From NCBI GenBank assembly GCA_036971715.1, contig JAVHJL010000007.1, positions 1,736,001 through 1,800,000 on the forward strand: a stretch of DNA of 64,000 nt. The letters are read 5' to 3'. This stretch comes from Arthrobotrys musiformis. Lineage: Eukaryota > Ascomycota > Orbiliomycetes > Orbiliales > Orbiliaceae. The notes beneath the pieces are model-generated. The model was not told the DNA's origin and searched no databases. It saw only the letters and a program-made list of their open reading frames with translations. The translations under genes were made by a program, and so were the position numbers. Below, in pieces: positions 10,640 to 20,422 of the stretch; the first letter of the stretch is position 1; each line of letters begins with the position of its first letter.

Positions 10640-11260
10640 TCAGTTTCTTAGTTCCTGGAACTAGTTAGTCATTTATTTATATTTGCGCGTAGTCTCATTG
10701 AGTTCGGTTGGTACTGAGTGGCCTGGAACGAACGCCCTATGGCCAAGATAATTTGACCGATATCCTCGCGTTGCGCCCGGTACGCCCGCAAAGAATAAAG
10801 TTTCCTGATTCATATCGATTATCACATCTTCTCCATCGTCCCGTATTCTAAATTCATCAGTATCATCCGCCGAATTGTATGAACCATAGTTTTGATTGAA
10901 CGATCCCTTGCCCCACGAATCGCCTGTTCCTTGTCCAGGGTCGTTACCGCTTGCATGTGGCTTTTGTTGTGGCTTTTGTTGTGGCTTCTCCTGTGGCTTC
11001 TCTTGCCTGTCGGGCTCCGTCGAGGAGCCCCTCCCCTTCCGGAGCCACTGGCCTCATTTTCTCCTGATATTTTTTCTTGCCTCGTATTTATCCCCATCTC
11101 ATAGTCTTCCTCTTCAATCTCCATCTTATCTAGGAGATCAAAGTTCTCTTTGATATCCTACACCGAGCTCCGGTCGCCCCTCTTTATGTTAGAGGCCTTT
11201 TTCGTCTTGGCCTTATTGCGCTTATATAAATGCCCTGTCATGCCCTTTCTTCACCGTTCT
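10640..11260 (-). pseudogene. Broken partial paralogue of the 12045-13685 gene
   Basis: Minus-strand fragments align in order with the neighbouring 546-aa protein but in changing frames. The lysine-rich NKAKTKKASNIKRGDR is followed by an in-frame TAG, then MEIEEEDYE (compare MEITEEDYQ). A Gln/Pro/Lys-rich linker follows, then DDGEDVIID and LFFAGVP (compare SDGEDVIID and VFFKGRP). Another frame change leads to QIILAIG (compare QFILAIG). The N-terminal half of the paralogue and the C-terminal 110 residues are missing. I read it as a decayed tandem duplicate. It sits about 0.8 kb downstream of its likely source on the same strand, with the small ORF at 11320-11622 between them. Confidence 0.55.
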
Positions 11261-11319
11261 TTGGTTCAATTTCCCTCCACGGAGCCTTGTTTTCCCCCCT
11301 CAGCAACAGATTTAAATTT

Positions 11320-11622
11320 TCATCCCATTCTCCACTCCCCCATATATGTTCCGTCACTTCCTAGAACCGTTATATCCTGGTCTCGTACCCAGACGTCACA
11401 AAGGGATACCTTTATATCCCCAATATTATCTTCACTTACCTGTTTATCGCCGGTTCCAACTATAATTCCGAAAGACTCCTTTTGGTAGGATAAAATGCGA
11501 TACTCCTGATATGCTGCAAATGCAATAGGGTGCGATAAAAAGGCTTCATCATCCTGGTCCAATGCTTCATAGTAATCCTTAAGAGTAGCTCTGTAGGTTG
11601 AATACTTTGGTTGTGCTTCCAT
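11320..11622 (-). CDS. Unknown 100-aa protein
   Basis: The frame runs from an ATG at 11622 to a stop at 11320. The product starts MEAQPKYSTYRATLKDYYEA, is acidic and aromatic in its first half and beta-rich later (FGIIVGTGD, GDIKVSLCD). It has a codon choice similar to its neighbours and no membrane segment. It lies between the 546-aa gene and its decayed paralogue on the same strand. It may be a complete small gene or a surviving exon of the decayed copy, although it has no visible match in the intact gene. I do not recognise it. Confidence 0.4.
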   Translation of the reverse strand: MEAQPKYSTYRATLKDYYEALDQDDEAFLSHPIAFAAYQEYRILSYQKESFGIIVGTGDKQVSEDNIGDIKVSLCDVWVRDQDITVLGSDGTYMGEWRMG

Positions 11623-12044
11623 CTCGGATGTAATCGGAATATTAATCAATTGAGATCAATGGGCCGAAATCTCCCAAAGGCTCCTTTCACGTGCATTCTA
11701 AGGAGCGACTCCACTACTTTACGACTACACGTTTCCCGTAGAAATCTGAACTACTTGCGTTATTGATGTAAGACTTTTTGTCGTGCGAGTCACCAAATCT
11801 CCAATCTTTAGACGACGCCGCAAAATTGAGCTTAATATTAATATCCTAAACATCAACGTAGCTACATACATGCAATATTAAACAGGCCCATTAAAAAACC
11901 TCCGATAGAGGAAAAAGGGTATCTGTGTTCGCAGTGACGACAAAGCAGTCCGGCCGGCCAAAACGTGGACAAATGAATACATCAATATAAACCATACAGG
12001 AAACTTTCGATGGAGACAAATCCTCTCTGCGAACCAAAAAAATG

Positions 12045-13685
12045 CTAATTACCGTCTCTCGGTTCAACTTTGATATTCGGAACAGTGAATATTTCGCTTT
12101 CAGGGTTCGCTCGCTCATGATGGGCCTGGAATTCGACGGCGACCCTATAAATTCTTTCGTCCCATTCCTTTGAAGAACGCTTTGGCAAACTCAAAGTTTT
12201 GCAATCGGATCTAGACTCCCATGTTTTTTGTCCATCTTTCCAAGCAAGAAGAACATATGTTAAAGGCATTATAAATTTCTTGACTTCTTTCCGTCGAATA
12301 GGGTTGATCGCCTCCGGGCCTATATTGTCCTTGTCAACAAACGCGACCGCTGAGATCCCCCGCAACATGCCATGAAACTCGGACCGGCAAGCTCTTCTGT
12401 TACTTTGATGTAGCGTTACAATGTCGGGGAATTTATCCCAGTCAACGTTGCACTCGCTTTGCTGCAATATACGGTGTATTGGTGAGCTTCTTGGGCCTAT
12501 GGCTAAGATGAACTGGTTGCAGTTGCTACGTCGTGCCACAGGTCTTCCTTTGAAAAATACTGCCGTTAGGTACTCATCAATTATTACATCCTCGCCATCG
12601 CTTCGGACTGTAGAAGAATTTCGTAGGTCGGGCGGTATAGAGCTTCCGGTAGGTTGATCCCGAGATTGATTATGAGCAGGTCCACTGTTGGATTCATCTT
12701 TGGGACTTTCCTGAGTGTCGCCCGGAGCACTGTGATTCTGTTCGCCATTGTTGGGGCTATCGCCCTGAGGTTTCCCTCCAAGATCTGGGTCTCCCTCGAT
12801 CCCGTCATCCTGGGAAACATATCCGGCGTCCTCTTTATACTGATAGTCCTCCTCCGTAATTTCCATATCATCTAGTTCTTCCAGAATAATGACATGCTCC
12901 TTCTTCTTCTTATCAGCAGGAGCTGATGCTTGAGACTTTTTGGCTTTTTTCTCTACCGCCCTTCTCTTACGGACTCCGCCTGAAACGGCACTCATGAACT
13001 CTTTTTGGGTTCGAAGATTTTTTGCATCTTTTCCTTTAGTTTCTTGTATTCGCTTCCTAACATACTCCGTCATCTCGTCCCAGCCATGGGTTTTCCAGGC
13101 CCCTAGCTTATCAACTTCGCGTAGCTTTTCCAGATCTCCGTTGCATAGTTTTGCATCTTCCTCTATAACCCAGATATTTAACTCTTTCGCATGGCTTGAA
13201 AGAACCTCGAAAACTGAAAAATAATATTTTACGGTTTCATCCTTGCCAAATTCCAAACTACCTAGCTTGTTATATGCTCTTGCTAAATAAGATCGATAGC
13301 CGGCGTACTGCATTTGTGCGTCAAAGTCAACCATGGGCTTTGTTCCATCAAGCCCGCCCGCTCGGACTCCACTAGATCCCATAAAATACTTCTTGTCGAT
13401 TTTTTGGAGAGACCTAGCTATACAATTGATCAAAAAAAATGGCCGAATGACAAAATTTGTCTTGGTGGCTTCATTTAGGAGCGTTTCCTCGAACCATTCT
13501 CGAATAGGCCGTAGGGTACGAAAATCGTCCGGGTTGTAATTCTTTAGAAGCTCCTGAAGCTCTAGGGCTTTAGGTTCCTCCAGTCTCGCTTCTCGCTCAG
13601 CATCTATCTGCGACTGGGGGATCCAAAAAGGCCTTTTATCCTTCGAATTCGGTTCCTCTTCTCCAGGCCCAGGGCCGGTATCCAT
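12045..13685 (-). CDS. Unknown 546-aa protein with charged, disordered centre
   Basis: A single open frame from ATG 13685 to TAG 12045. Residues 1-230 look like a helical folded domain (FEETLLNEATKTNFVIRPFF, YRSYLARAYNKLGSLEF). Residues about 230-350 are disordered: a lysine-rich block (RKRRAVEKKAKKSQ, possible nuclear signal), then acidic (LDDMEITEEDYQ) and Asn/Ser/Pro/Gly-rich sequence. Residues about 360-546 form a second folded region (DGEDVIIDEYLTAVFFKGRP, then FIMPLTYVLLAWKDG). There is no signal peptide or membrane helix. I do not recognise the family. A broken partial copy at 10640-11260 shows the locus has duplicated; conservation there of the EEDY and GEDVIID segments suggests these are characteristic of the family. 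Confidence 0.75.
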   Translation of the reverse strand: MDTGPGPGEEEPNSKDKRPFWIPQSQIDAEREARLEEPKALELQELLKNYNPDDFRTLRPIREWFEETLLNEATKTNFVIRPFFLINCIARSLQKIDKKYFMGSSGVRAGGLDGTKPMVDFDAQMQYAGYRSYLARAYNKLGSLEFGKDETVKYYFSVFEVLSSHAKELNIWVIEEDAKLCNGDLEKLREVDKLGAWKTHGWDEMTEYVRKRIQETKGKDAKNLRTQKEFMSAVSGGVRKRRAVEKKAKKSQASAPADKKKKEHVIILEELDDMEITEEDYQYKEDAGYVSQDDGIEGDPDLGGKPQGDSPNNGEQNHSAPGDTQESPKDESNSGPAHNQSRDQPTGSSIPPDLRNSSTVRSDGEDVIIDEYLTAVFFKGRPVARRSNCNQFILAIGPRSSPIHRILQQSECNVDWDKFPDIVTLHQSNRRACRSEFHGMLRGISAVAFVDKDNIGPEAINPIRRKEVKKFIMPLTYVLLAWKDGQKTWESRSDCKTLSLPKRSSKEWDERIYRVAVEFQAHHERANPESEIFTVPNIKVEPRDGN

Positions 13686-14540
13686 GTTGCCGAAGGAAGT
13701 TTCGACCTCGAGGTCGAAATGATTGCAGTGGTATTCTTGATTGAGCCGCTAACCGCCCCTTATAATTTTTCGAATTTGCTTCTGATATTTCTTTTAAAAT
13801 AGACTCAATTTAAGGTTATTAGGAAGACCTATAGAAGTCCACCGCAGGATATTTTGGATTATATACGCACATGATAACACAATCCAGTGTGAGAGCTTTA
13901 TGTATTCGAAGTCCCAAATGTATCGATAACCACGATTGTACAAAATTGAGAGGTTCAAGTAGTGGTACAATCTAACAGAATACCCAAATATTAGTTATTA
14001 AAAGAATATTAATAAGGATATTAAAATGTTATTACTTACATTTAAATTTTTGAAAACTTTTAATATCTACAGAAATAGTGAGTTTACTATATGTCCAACT
14101 TCAATTCTGAGTCCACTAGATATAATTACATAAGAAGAAGGTATATATACATAAAATTATTTTTGAGGACTGAATATGATGATATTATCCCGGTGCGAGA
14201 GCAGTTACGCCCTGTAGCCGGCTTTGAATGTTTGTCATAACTTAATTTTAATTCTAGGTGCTTAAAGCAGAACCAGTGAGAGGTAACTAGACGTTTAGGC
14301 TATTACTATCACAAACTTTTTTGAGCGGGAGCATCATTGTTGCTTAAAGTAACCAAAATGTGAGCTTCTCGGCACAATTTTGTTTCAGCACATTTGTTGG
14401 TCAACACTGAAGTGTTGTAGTTAAAGGGTTTGATAAAGAGTCTCCGAGACCAAGTTTGATTGGTCTCGCGGTGGTTTGATAACAGTCTGGGGGGTCACTT
14501 GCCAACGTTTGGTAACTAATAAATCGAAAAAAGAAGTTGA
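13686..14540. other. AT-rich intergenic interval
   Basis: About 850 bp with a markedly AT-rich core (roughly 13960-14160). No gene, repeat or RNA feature is supported before the truncated tRNA copy at its right end. Confidence 0.5.
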
Positions 14541-14617
14541 CTCTCAGAAGGGGAATCGAACCCCGGTCGTCTGCGAGCACGTAACAGTGCGAGCACTGAA
14601 ACTTTGACAGGCGGAAA
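14541..14617 (-). pseudogene. Truncated tRNA-Asp copy
   Basis: This minus-strand segment repeats the 3' two-thirds of the tRNA-Asp at 14672-14772: the anticodon arm with GTC, a 29-nt intron-like insert about 25/29 identical to that of the intact gene, and the T-arm GGGGTTCGATTCCCC. It ends TTCTGAGAG, whose first T replaces a G of the intact gene. The 5' acceptor strand and D-arm are absent, and the anticodon stem pairs TCCGC with GCAGA, which has a mismatch. It therefore cannot fold as a tRNA. The copy lies about 130 bp from its source (start to start). Confidence 0.8.
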
Positions 14618-14671
14618 GTTCAAAAATACGGCAGACAAAAGAGGTATCGAGTCCAAAAGTGAGAACAAAAA

Positions 14672-14772
14672 CTCTCAGACGGGGAATCGAACCCCGGTCG
14701 TCCGCGAGCACGCAACAGTGCGAACACTGAAACGATGACAGGCGGAAATCTTGACCACTGGACCATCTGAGA
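14672..14772 (-). tRNA. tRNA-Asp (GTC) with a 29-nt intron
   Basis: On the minus strand the acceptor strands TCTCAGA and TCTGAGA pair fully. The anticodon stem is TCCGC/GCGGA and the loop is CTGTCAC with anticodon GTC (Asp). The T-arm is complete (CGGGG TTCGATT CCCCG). A 29-nt insert (14707-14735) sits one base 3' of the anticodon, the standard position of nuclear tRNA introns. Removing it leaves a 72-nt tRNA plus no encoded CCA. An internal B box (GGTTCGATTCC) is intact. A truncated copy follows at 14541-14617. Confidence 0.9.
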
Positions 14773-16771
14773 ATTAGATGTCGGTCCAAATCTGGTTGTA
14801 ATACTTGTAGATCCAAGAAACTGGGTTATCCGAAGTCGGTATAGCGTAAATAACAAACAGAAATGAGTGACGTCATAGTGGCAGGACCCTGTCGCATTTT
14901 TTAATTCAACAACGAGTATTAAATTGGACAACACAGGTCTGACCAGTCAGTTGGGGGCGAACGTTATTACAGGGCAAACAGCGAGCGATGTCGACGACTC
15001 GATACCATGGATTTTACTTCCTACGATCCTAGATTCACGGCAGCATGAACACATCATGTTTTATGCAAGTATATTTTAAGCAACCCCGTACACACGTTTT
15101 GTTTAGTACTATGTTTTTATAAGCAATATTTACTTTTGGTGCCAATTTTGGTTACGGGAATGGCGCAATCATCTATTGAGAGAAAGGATTTGTGTTCAGT
15201 TAGCACGCAGGTTTGGTATGATTTGTCGAAGAGCCATCATTGGTTCCCTGTATCCAACCCCGCATCGGATTTGGCCCCGGTAAGGGTCGTGGTGGTAGTA
15301 GGTTGTTGCCAAATGTATAGACAATGATGGTTGATAGCTCGATCTTTCAATCTTTGGTGATTAGTGTGGAATCCCAGCTTGCCTCGGTCGTGATATCGTT
15401 GTCGTGGACCCTTTATGGCAATATCGCGATATCGGTAGGGCTAGGAAACACGAACGATCAAAACTAACACAATATCCATGGTTTATTGGATCGCACACGC
15501 GTAGTTGTTTCAGAGCCGACTCTATTCTAGGCTCCATCTGTCGTCGACCCTGTACTCACGGATGACCCTGTCGTGCTGAGTGACCCCCAGACTAGTCGTG
15601 CTGATGTATCAATAGGTATGGATCAGGTCTAGCTCTAGTGGGCCGGCGGGGTACGCCCATACACTAAAACATGTTGCTTTTTACTTATCCCTATAAGTAT
15701 ACGATACCGCCAAAGCTTTTATATTTACCCTTTCGAGGATGACCGTAATGCAAATTACTCCGGTAACCGGAGTCGAACATCTAATATAAGTTTCTAATAT
15801 GAAGGTCGTTGACACCGACTTGCGGGGGCCATAGTCCGCTAGAGAAACATAGCTTTGGGCCTATCGTTGGAATTAAGTCTGTACGGATATCCACTAACTA
15901 TTGCTGCTGGCCCAGACCACACATAAGCGACGCCAAGAGAGGGTAAATTTTAAAGCGCCCACACTACCTAGCTCCGGAGGGGACGTCTCTCGTAGCATAA
16001 TTTACCCCGTCGGAGCCAGTCCCGTTACCGGGATAGGGTTAAAGTACCAAACTAAAATGAGCTATCCGCCGGTTTTTAACGCTGCCATGTTTTTTAAAGT
16101 GCGTATAGTTGAGGTATTCTTGGGCGAGTGCGACTGTTGCGAATGCGAATGCGAATGCGAAAGCGGGAGAAAACGCGTCATAACGTTTCGGCGCCAAGCT
16201 TCCCGGATCCCTGGACCCACTATAATGAACTTCTACAAATTAATTCAGCCTTGTTTTATGGTAATCTAGCATGCTTTCCTCGGGAGTCCTAGAGCTGAAG
16301 GAGCCGCTGAAATTTCGGTGATTGGTCACTACCTCTTTCAATGCCGTCAAGGGTCTGGCTTAATAGCCGAACAAACACGGATCGATCCTATTTCTGATAG
16401 TTGATACATATCCGGGGTGCAAAGTAGCTACACCAGCCCCTCGTCGGCCCCGCTCCCGAGAAGACTACCAATACCGTGAAGTAGGTAATGAATGATGACG
16501 ATATCGGATGCAGAAGGCCTTTGATCAATTGAACTGTATGCGAAAAAAAAAAAAAATGTTAATAATAAATTTTTTTTTCAACCTCAAAGCTGGGAGATTA
16601 GATAGAGATTTTGTCTATAAAGTCTCCATTCTCCTATGCAAATCAAAAAATTATTTCAATCCAGCAGATTCAATCCAAAGACCAAACAGATCCATCAATA
16701 TCAACTACCTTGTACGGTACACCCATCTCTCCAATATTATCCTAACCTAAGAAACGAATTTCGTTGAACAG
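14773..16771. other. Gene-poor interval
   Basis: About 2 kb with no coding sequence I can support. It includes a short GAATGC-type hexanucleotide repeat (16138-16164, three exact units and one variant), a palindrome CTCCGGTAACCGGAG near 15758, and the likely promoter of the lectin gene, with TATAAAG near 16616 and a poly-A tract near 16543. Confidence 0.45.
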
Positions 16772-16834
16772 GTGAGCTTCAATTCCCCTATCTGAACTAA
16801 AGGTTCTCAAATATAAATCTTAACATATTTTTAG
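16772..16834 (+). other. Possible intron in the lectin 5' leader
   Basis: A GTGAGC donor at 16772 and an acceptor TTTTTAG ending at 16834, with TCTTAACA as branch site, fit a 63-nt intron ending 13 bases before the lectin ATG. Fungal genes often carry such leader introns; this is a prediction. Confidence 0.4.
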
Positions 16835-16847
16835 AACCACCGTTAAA

Positions 16848-17255
16848 ATGTCGTGGTCTATCACCTTGAAAATCATCAACGACTCCGGAGACACCCTGAA
16901 AATTGTCGAGAAAACCTGCCAAATCGGTTCAACCTGGACGGACAATAATGGCGACCAGTACCTTGCTATGACCAGTAGTGGTACCTCCGGCGTCCTCAGA
17001 TTTGAGGCTGGCAACGGGGAGAGGTTTATTGTGGCCGCCGGTGTTCACAGCTACAAACGATGGTCCAGTATCCTTGTTGACCTCGACGACAACAGGACCG
17101 CGATGAAGGTCCACCCTACTTACTACGAAGGTGGGCCTGATAAGCCAGACCAACATGAGCAGATTACGAAGGTCACTGCGAAGGGTAGAACCGTCGGTAT
17201 CTACTATTACATTCCGGATGGTACCAACTTGCGCGCAGTTATTACGTACGCCTAG
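16848..17255 (+). CDS. Fungal fruit-body lectin (ABL-like)
   Basis: Uninterrupted 135-aa frame from ATG 16848. It matches the fungal fruit-body lectin family (Agaricus bisporus lectin, Xerocomus XCL, Sordaria TAP1) over its whole length: the typical start MSWSITLKI, GSTWTDNNGDQYLAM, SGTSGVLRFE, then GVHSYKRWSSILVDL and PTYYEGG. Family members are about 140 aa, cytosolic (no signal peptide here either), fold as an actinoporin-like beta sandwich, and bind the T-antigen disaccharide and N-acetylglucosamine-type glycans. Several are known to act against nematodes and insects as fungal defence proteins. The family is so conserved that the assignment is firm; sugar specificity cannot be read from sequence alone. 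Confidence 0.93.
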   Translation: MSWSITLKIINDSGDTLKIVEKTCQIGSTWTDNNGDQYLAMTSSGTSGVLRFEAGNGERFIVAAGVHSYKRWSSILVDLDDNRTAMKVHPTYYEGGPDKPDQHEQITKVTAKGRTVGIYYYIPDGTNLRAVITYA

Positions 17256-17554
17256 TTTTGGCTAGTATGGCTCGCTAGTTACGGATTAGGGACCGTTTTC
17301 TCGCAAAATCACAAGGCACTATCTAAATGAAGGAAGAAGGGGACAACTCCAAAGATAAATTTCCTGTTTCAAGTATGTAAATAAGAATCGGGGCGTTATC
17401 GCTTCCTCGGTGGGGTGGTGGCCGAGCTCTTGGGTAGAAAGCGCGCGGAAATTTGCACACATCTTAGCTTTATCAAGTAGCTAGGGGAAATGAATATAGG
17501 CTTTATCTCGCGAACAAATTTTTAACTGTGGGTCATCTCGGAGATACCAATTTG

Positions 17555-18189
17555 TTATGGGGTATCCCCGTGATTGGCAGCTGCCTTTGTCTTCTCTCTT
17601 TTCTTCTTCCTCTCTGACCTTATTCTTTGGTCTAATAGGTCTCTAATAACCCAGTCTTTATGACATCTACTCAACCTATCTGCAATTTCACTGTATTTCC
17701 GCGCTCGCAGCGCTGATAGTATGTAGTTGACAATGGATTTTTGAAGTGCTGGCGATTGAGAGGACCATCGGTCGTTTTGAGGAGATAGTGACCATTGAAG
17801 AAGGTTTCCATCCTGGAATACACCTTCACAAAAAACCTCAAGGCTTTCTTTGATAAGTTTCTACCTACTGTTTTAGCGGGGTAATTGGGGTATAATTCAG
17901 AGGTAGCTAACCACATTCATACCTTAACTTCGGCCCAGGCGGCATCGGGGGAGGAGTCATGGGGCCAACTAGGGTAATTTGCCAATATGACTTCGTAGTG
18001 GGCACCTTTGGTTGGCATCCCCAAAGCTGCGCGGATGCGGTCGTGGTGTAGATACGATCCCTCTAAAGCCGGGATTACATTGCGGACTTGTGGGGTCTCG
18101 GGTTCCTCGTCTAGTTGCTCGGTCCGAGATGGACCGGCACTGCATGGCCCCGTTGCAAGTATCGTGTTCCAATATTGGTTCTCGGACAT
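17555..18189 (-). CDS. Unknown 190-aa protein with basic C-terminal helix, two exons
   Basis: Exon 1 is 18189-17923, exon 2 is 17860-17555; the 62-nt intron starts GTATGA, has CCGCTAAAAC as branch region and ends GGTAG, phase 0. The second exon lies in a frame that looks open only after splicing: KLIKESLEVFCEGVFQDGN, SIVNYILSALRARKYSEIAD, then RIRSERKKKREKTKAAANH. Composition and the clean join make it more convincing than the overlapping open frames. The N-terminal half carries an acidic, proline-rich linker (DEEPETPQVRN). The C-terminal end is strongly basic. I do not recognise a family; there is no signal peptide or membrane segment. Confidence 0.6.
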
Positions 18190-18970
18190 CGATTTGAAGA
18201 GTGCGATCAGCTATATACCTACTTATATATGCAAGCAGTACCCGTCGACGCTCAGGAGGGCTTGAGGATTTCGGCACTCTACTGAGGGGTAGTGTTCAAA
18301 CAAAAGCATTGCATTGATCCCAGCCGCAAAACCGAATGCAACGTATCAACGCATTCGCCATTTGTAATTTTTGGCCAGCAAAAAAAACCTCCTCGAGTTT
18401 TGCAAAAACTGAATGGCGCCCTCAACCAAGGCTGCAGGCCGAGCAGGTGTGGACCGCGTTCGCAACCCAAGACGAGGCTGCGAGTTCCTCAAGGCGAAAT
18501 GCAACAAGACCTTCGCGCAACACATGTTAACACTACCAGTTCGAAATCCGCTGAATCAGGGTTGTGTTGTCCATGTTGGAATTCCAATTATGGCTTCGAG
18601 CCAATCGACAATGCAACAATGATCCTTCTTGTCGGCTGCCTCCAACACGCACAAAACATCCGACGTCTTGAGAACCCGACTGATTTGTGACGTCCCCAGA
18701 TCTCCCCAAGTAGTTGAATGACTGCCTCGGTACCTTTAAAATGCCAACCACACTGAAAGAACATTATCAATTCACTCGACCCGAACCGTCGATGACGATG
18801 ATGTGTTGATGTGTTGCAGATCATCTTGTGTAGAAATTAATTATGTAGTATAATTAATAAACGCAAGATGCGAAGAGGATTCCTTCTCTTCATCATCATC
18901 AACAACCTCATCTTCATTTCACCTGCTTCGTAGAACCAACACTGATTTATTTCGGACGATATAGCGAAAG
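18190..18970. other. Intergenic, overlapping short frames only
   Basis: Several overlapping frames of 60-130 codons exist on both strands but none stands out, and none shows a domain or a coherent splice partner. A degraded element is possible but cannot be shown. Confidence 0.4.
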
Positions 18971-18974
18971 AGGA

Positions 18975-19737
18975 TGATCCCAATCCACCAGTGCTACACG
19001 AGGACATACCGATAGCAAAGCTGCAGCTCGAATTCGCGAAATATTCTTTAGCGGAAAAAAAAGGAAATAAATCTAGAGAAGGCGACCCTCCGCAATTAGC
19101 AGCAGTCGGTGCCGTAGGCCGCTTTTCTAGCGACCATTGGCACGGCGGTTGCCTCGACTCTCGGGAGCAACTACGGGTTTGGCCTAGAGTCCGATTGTTT
19201 AAAAAAAATTCGGTAAGCATAATCTCGTCTGTATATTGCGTGGAAAGCCAATTTTAGATTATACAATGGATGTTTTCGTTTCTTGAATATATTTCTATCT
19301 TGAAATAAACTCGACTAGCTGATGATTGTACGCGTATTCTTGCAAATATCAAGGCCAAGAATCGGGGCTAAAAACCACCGATATCAAGAAAATATTCTTG
19401 ATATTATCAGTGTTGGTTGCCTTTGCTTTTGCGACTAGAACTTTGATCTTCGTGAGGGCTGTGGCAGCCTTATCGGCTGAAATTGAACTCAGGGAGCAGC
19501 TATTGGATATTAATGTAAGCATAATTTTCGTATAATTGCCTGATATAGAGATTGTTTATTCGGCTAGAACATCGGAATAGGAATGCAGAATGGTTAACCG
19601 GGATTTTAGGGACGAGAATTGGAGCTGGAAGCCAAGCGGAGAGAATGGAAGGAGGAGAAGAAGAAGGAAAAGGAGGAAGAGGAGAATCAGGAGGGAGAGG
19701 GGGTCTGGGGAGGCGATGGTAAAGAGAGTGCTTAGTC
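18975..19737 (+). pseudogene. Frameshifted remnant of a membrane protein with coiled-coil tail
   Basis: Ordered coding-like pieces on the plus strand. A helical segment comes first (AKEDDPNPPVLHEDIPIAKL, then QLEFAKYSLAEKKG). Then, shifted by one base near 19117, a small-residue hydrophobic segment AAFLATIGTAVASTLGS ends at a GTAAGC donor at 19213. A second hydrophobic segment follows (IFLILSVLVAFAFATRTLIF, within 19380-19510), running into ELREQLLDIN. A phase-0 intron (GTAAGC...GATTTTAG) then leads into GRELELEAKREWKEEKKKEK and a stop at about 19737. No start codon or first exon can be found, and one extra C in GGCCGC would explain the shift. Two membrane helices plus a charged coiled-coil tail resemble many uncharacterised fungal membrane proteins. 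It could also be a functional gene with an unrecognised splice. Confidence 0.4.
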
Positions 19738-20422
19738 TCACCCCCCCTTATTTACCCATTTATTTACCCTTTTTTTTGTTCATTTTAAAGTTGCACTATT
19801 AAAGTTTAGTACCGTTAGCGTACTTCCTCGCTACATTGGTATCCTTCCAATACGTAGATATCAAGAACAATCCTAGACATTGATGTAATATATCTAACTC
19901 CGGACTTGGCCCGCGATGACGCCTTGGTCGTAACTCAAGGTATAAGGGCGTCTTAGTTAAGCGATCGAACTAGCAATCGACCCGCCCCCTCGTTTTGGTT
20001 TTCCCTTCTATTTGAAACCATGTTTTATTCGTAGATATTTTACTTTTGCCAGGTTTACGGTACCCGATCGACCTATCTTCATATCTGCTCGATACGTTCA
20101 TGTTGCGGCCGGGATACCTTTTTTCAGTTAGGGAGAATTCTCCCCTAAAAACAAGGCCCGCCATCCAAAGCTAATGTTGCAACGTTGAATCATGTCTATG
20201 CTCCCAATATTAGCTCATTGCAGATATGTGCTCGGAGCTCGCGTGTAAAATTTAAATTTAAGCTCTCGTGGGGTATTGTTGTATACTTGATTAGGTAATT
20301 GGTGAAAAATTTACTGCATAAGAAGGTGATCAAGACCGAACACCTCTGAAGCTAGGCCATCTTTTCAACACCTACACAAGTATAGAATAAAACCGGCCAG
20401 TCTCAAAACAAGCCAGTCCAAG
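19738..20422. other. Intergenic
   Basis: About 680 bp. Nothing supported beyond the upstream region of the gene starting at 20423. Confidence 0.45.

Noticed and set aside
15749..15835. tRNA-like T-arm (GTTCGACTCCGG) on the minus strand
   Set aside because: Acceptor strands do not pair and no D-arm or anticodon stem fits; the palindrome CTCCGGTAACCGGAG alone explains the look.
17671..17916. 81-codon minus-strand frame
   Set aside because: Overlaps exon 2 of the spliced gene 17555-18189 in another frame; that frame cannot be joined to exon 1 with matching phase.
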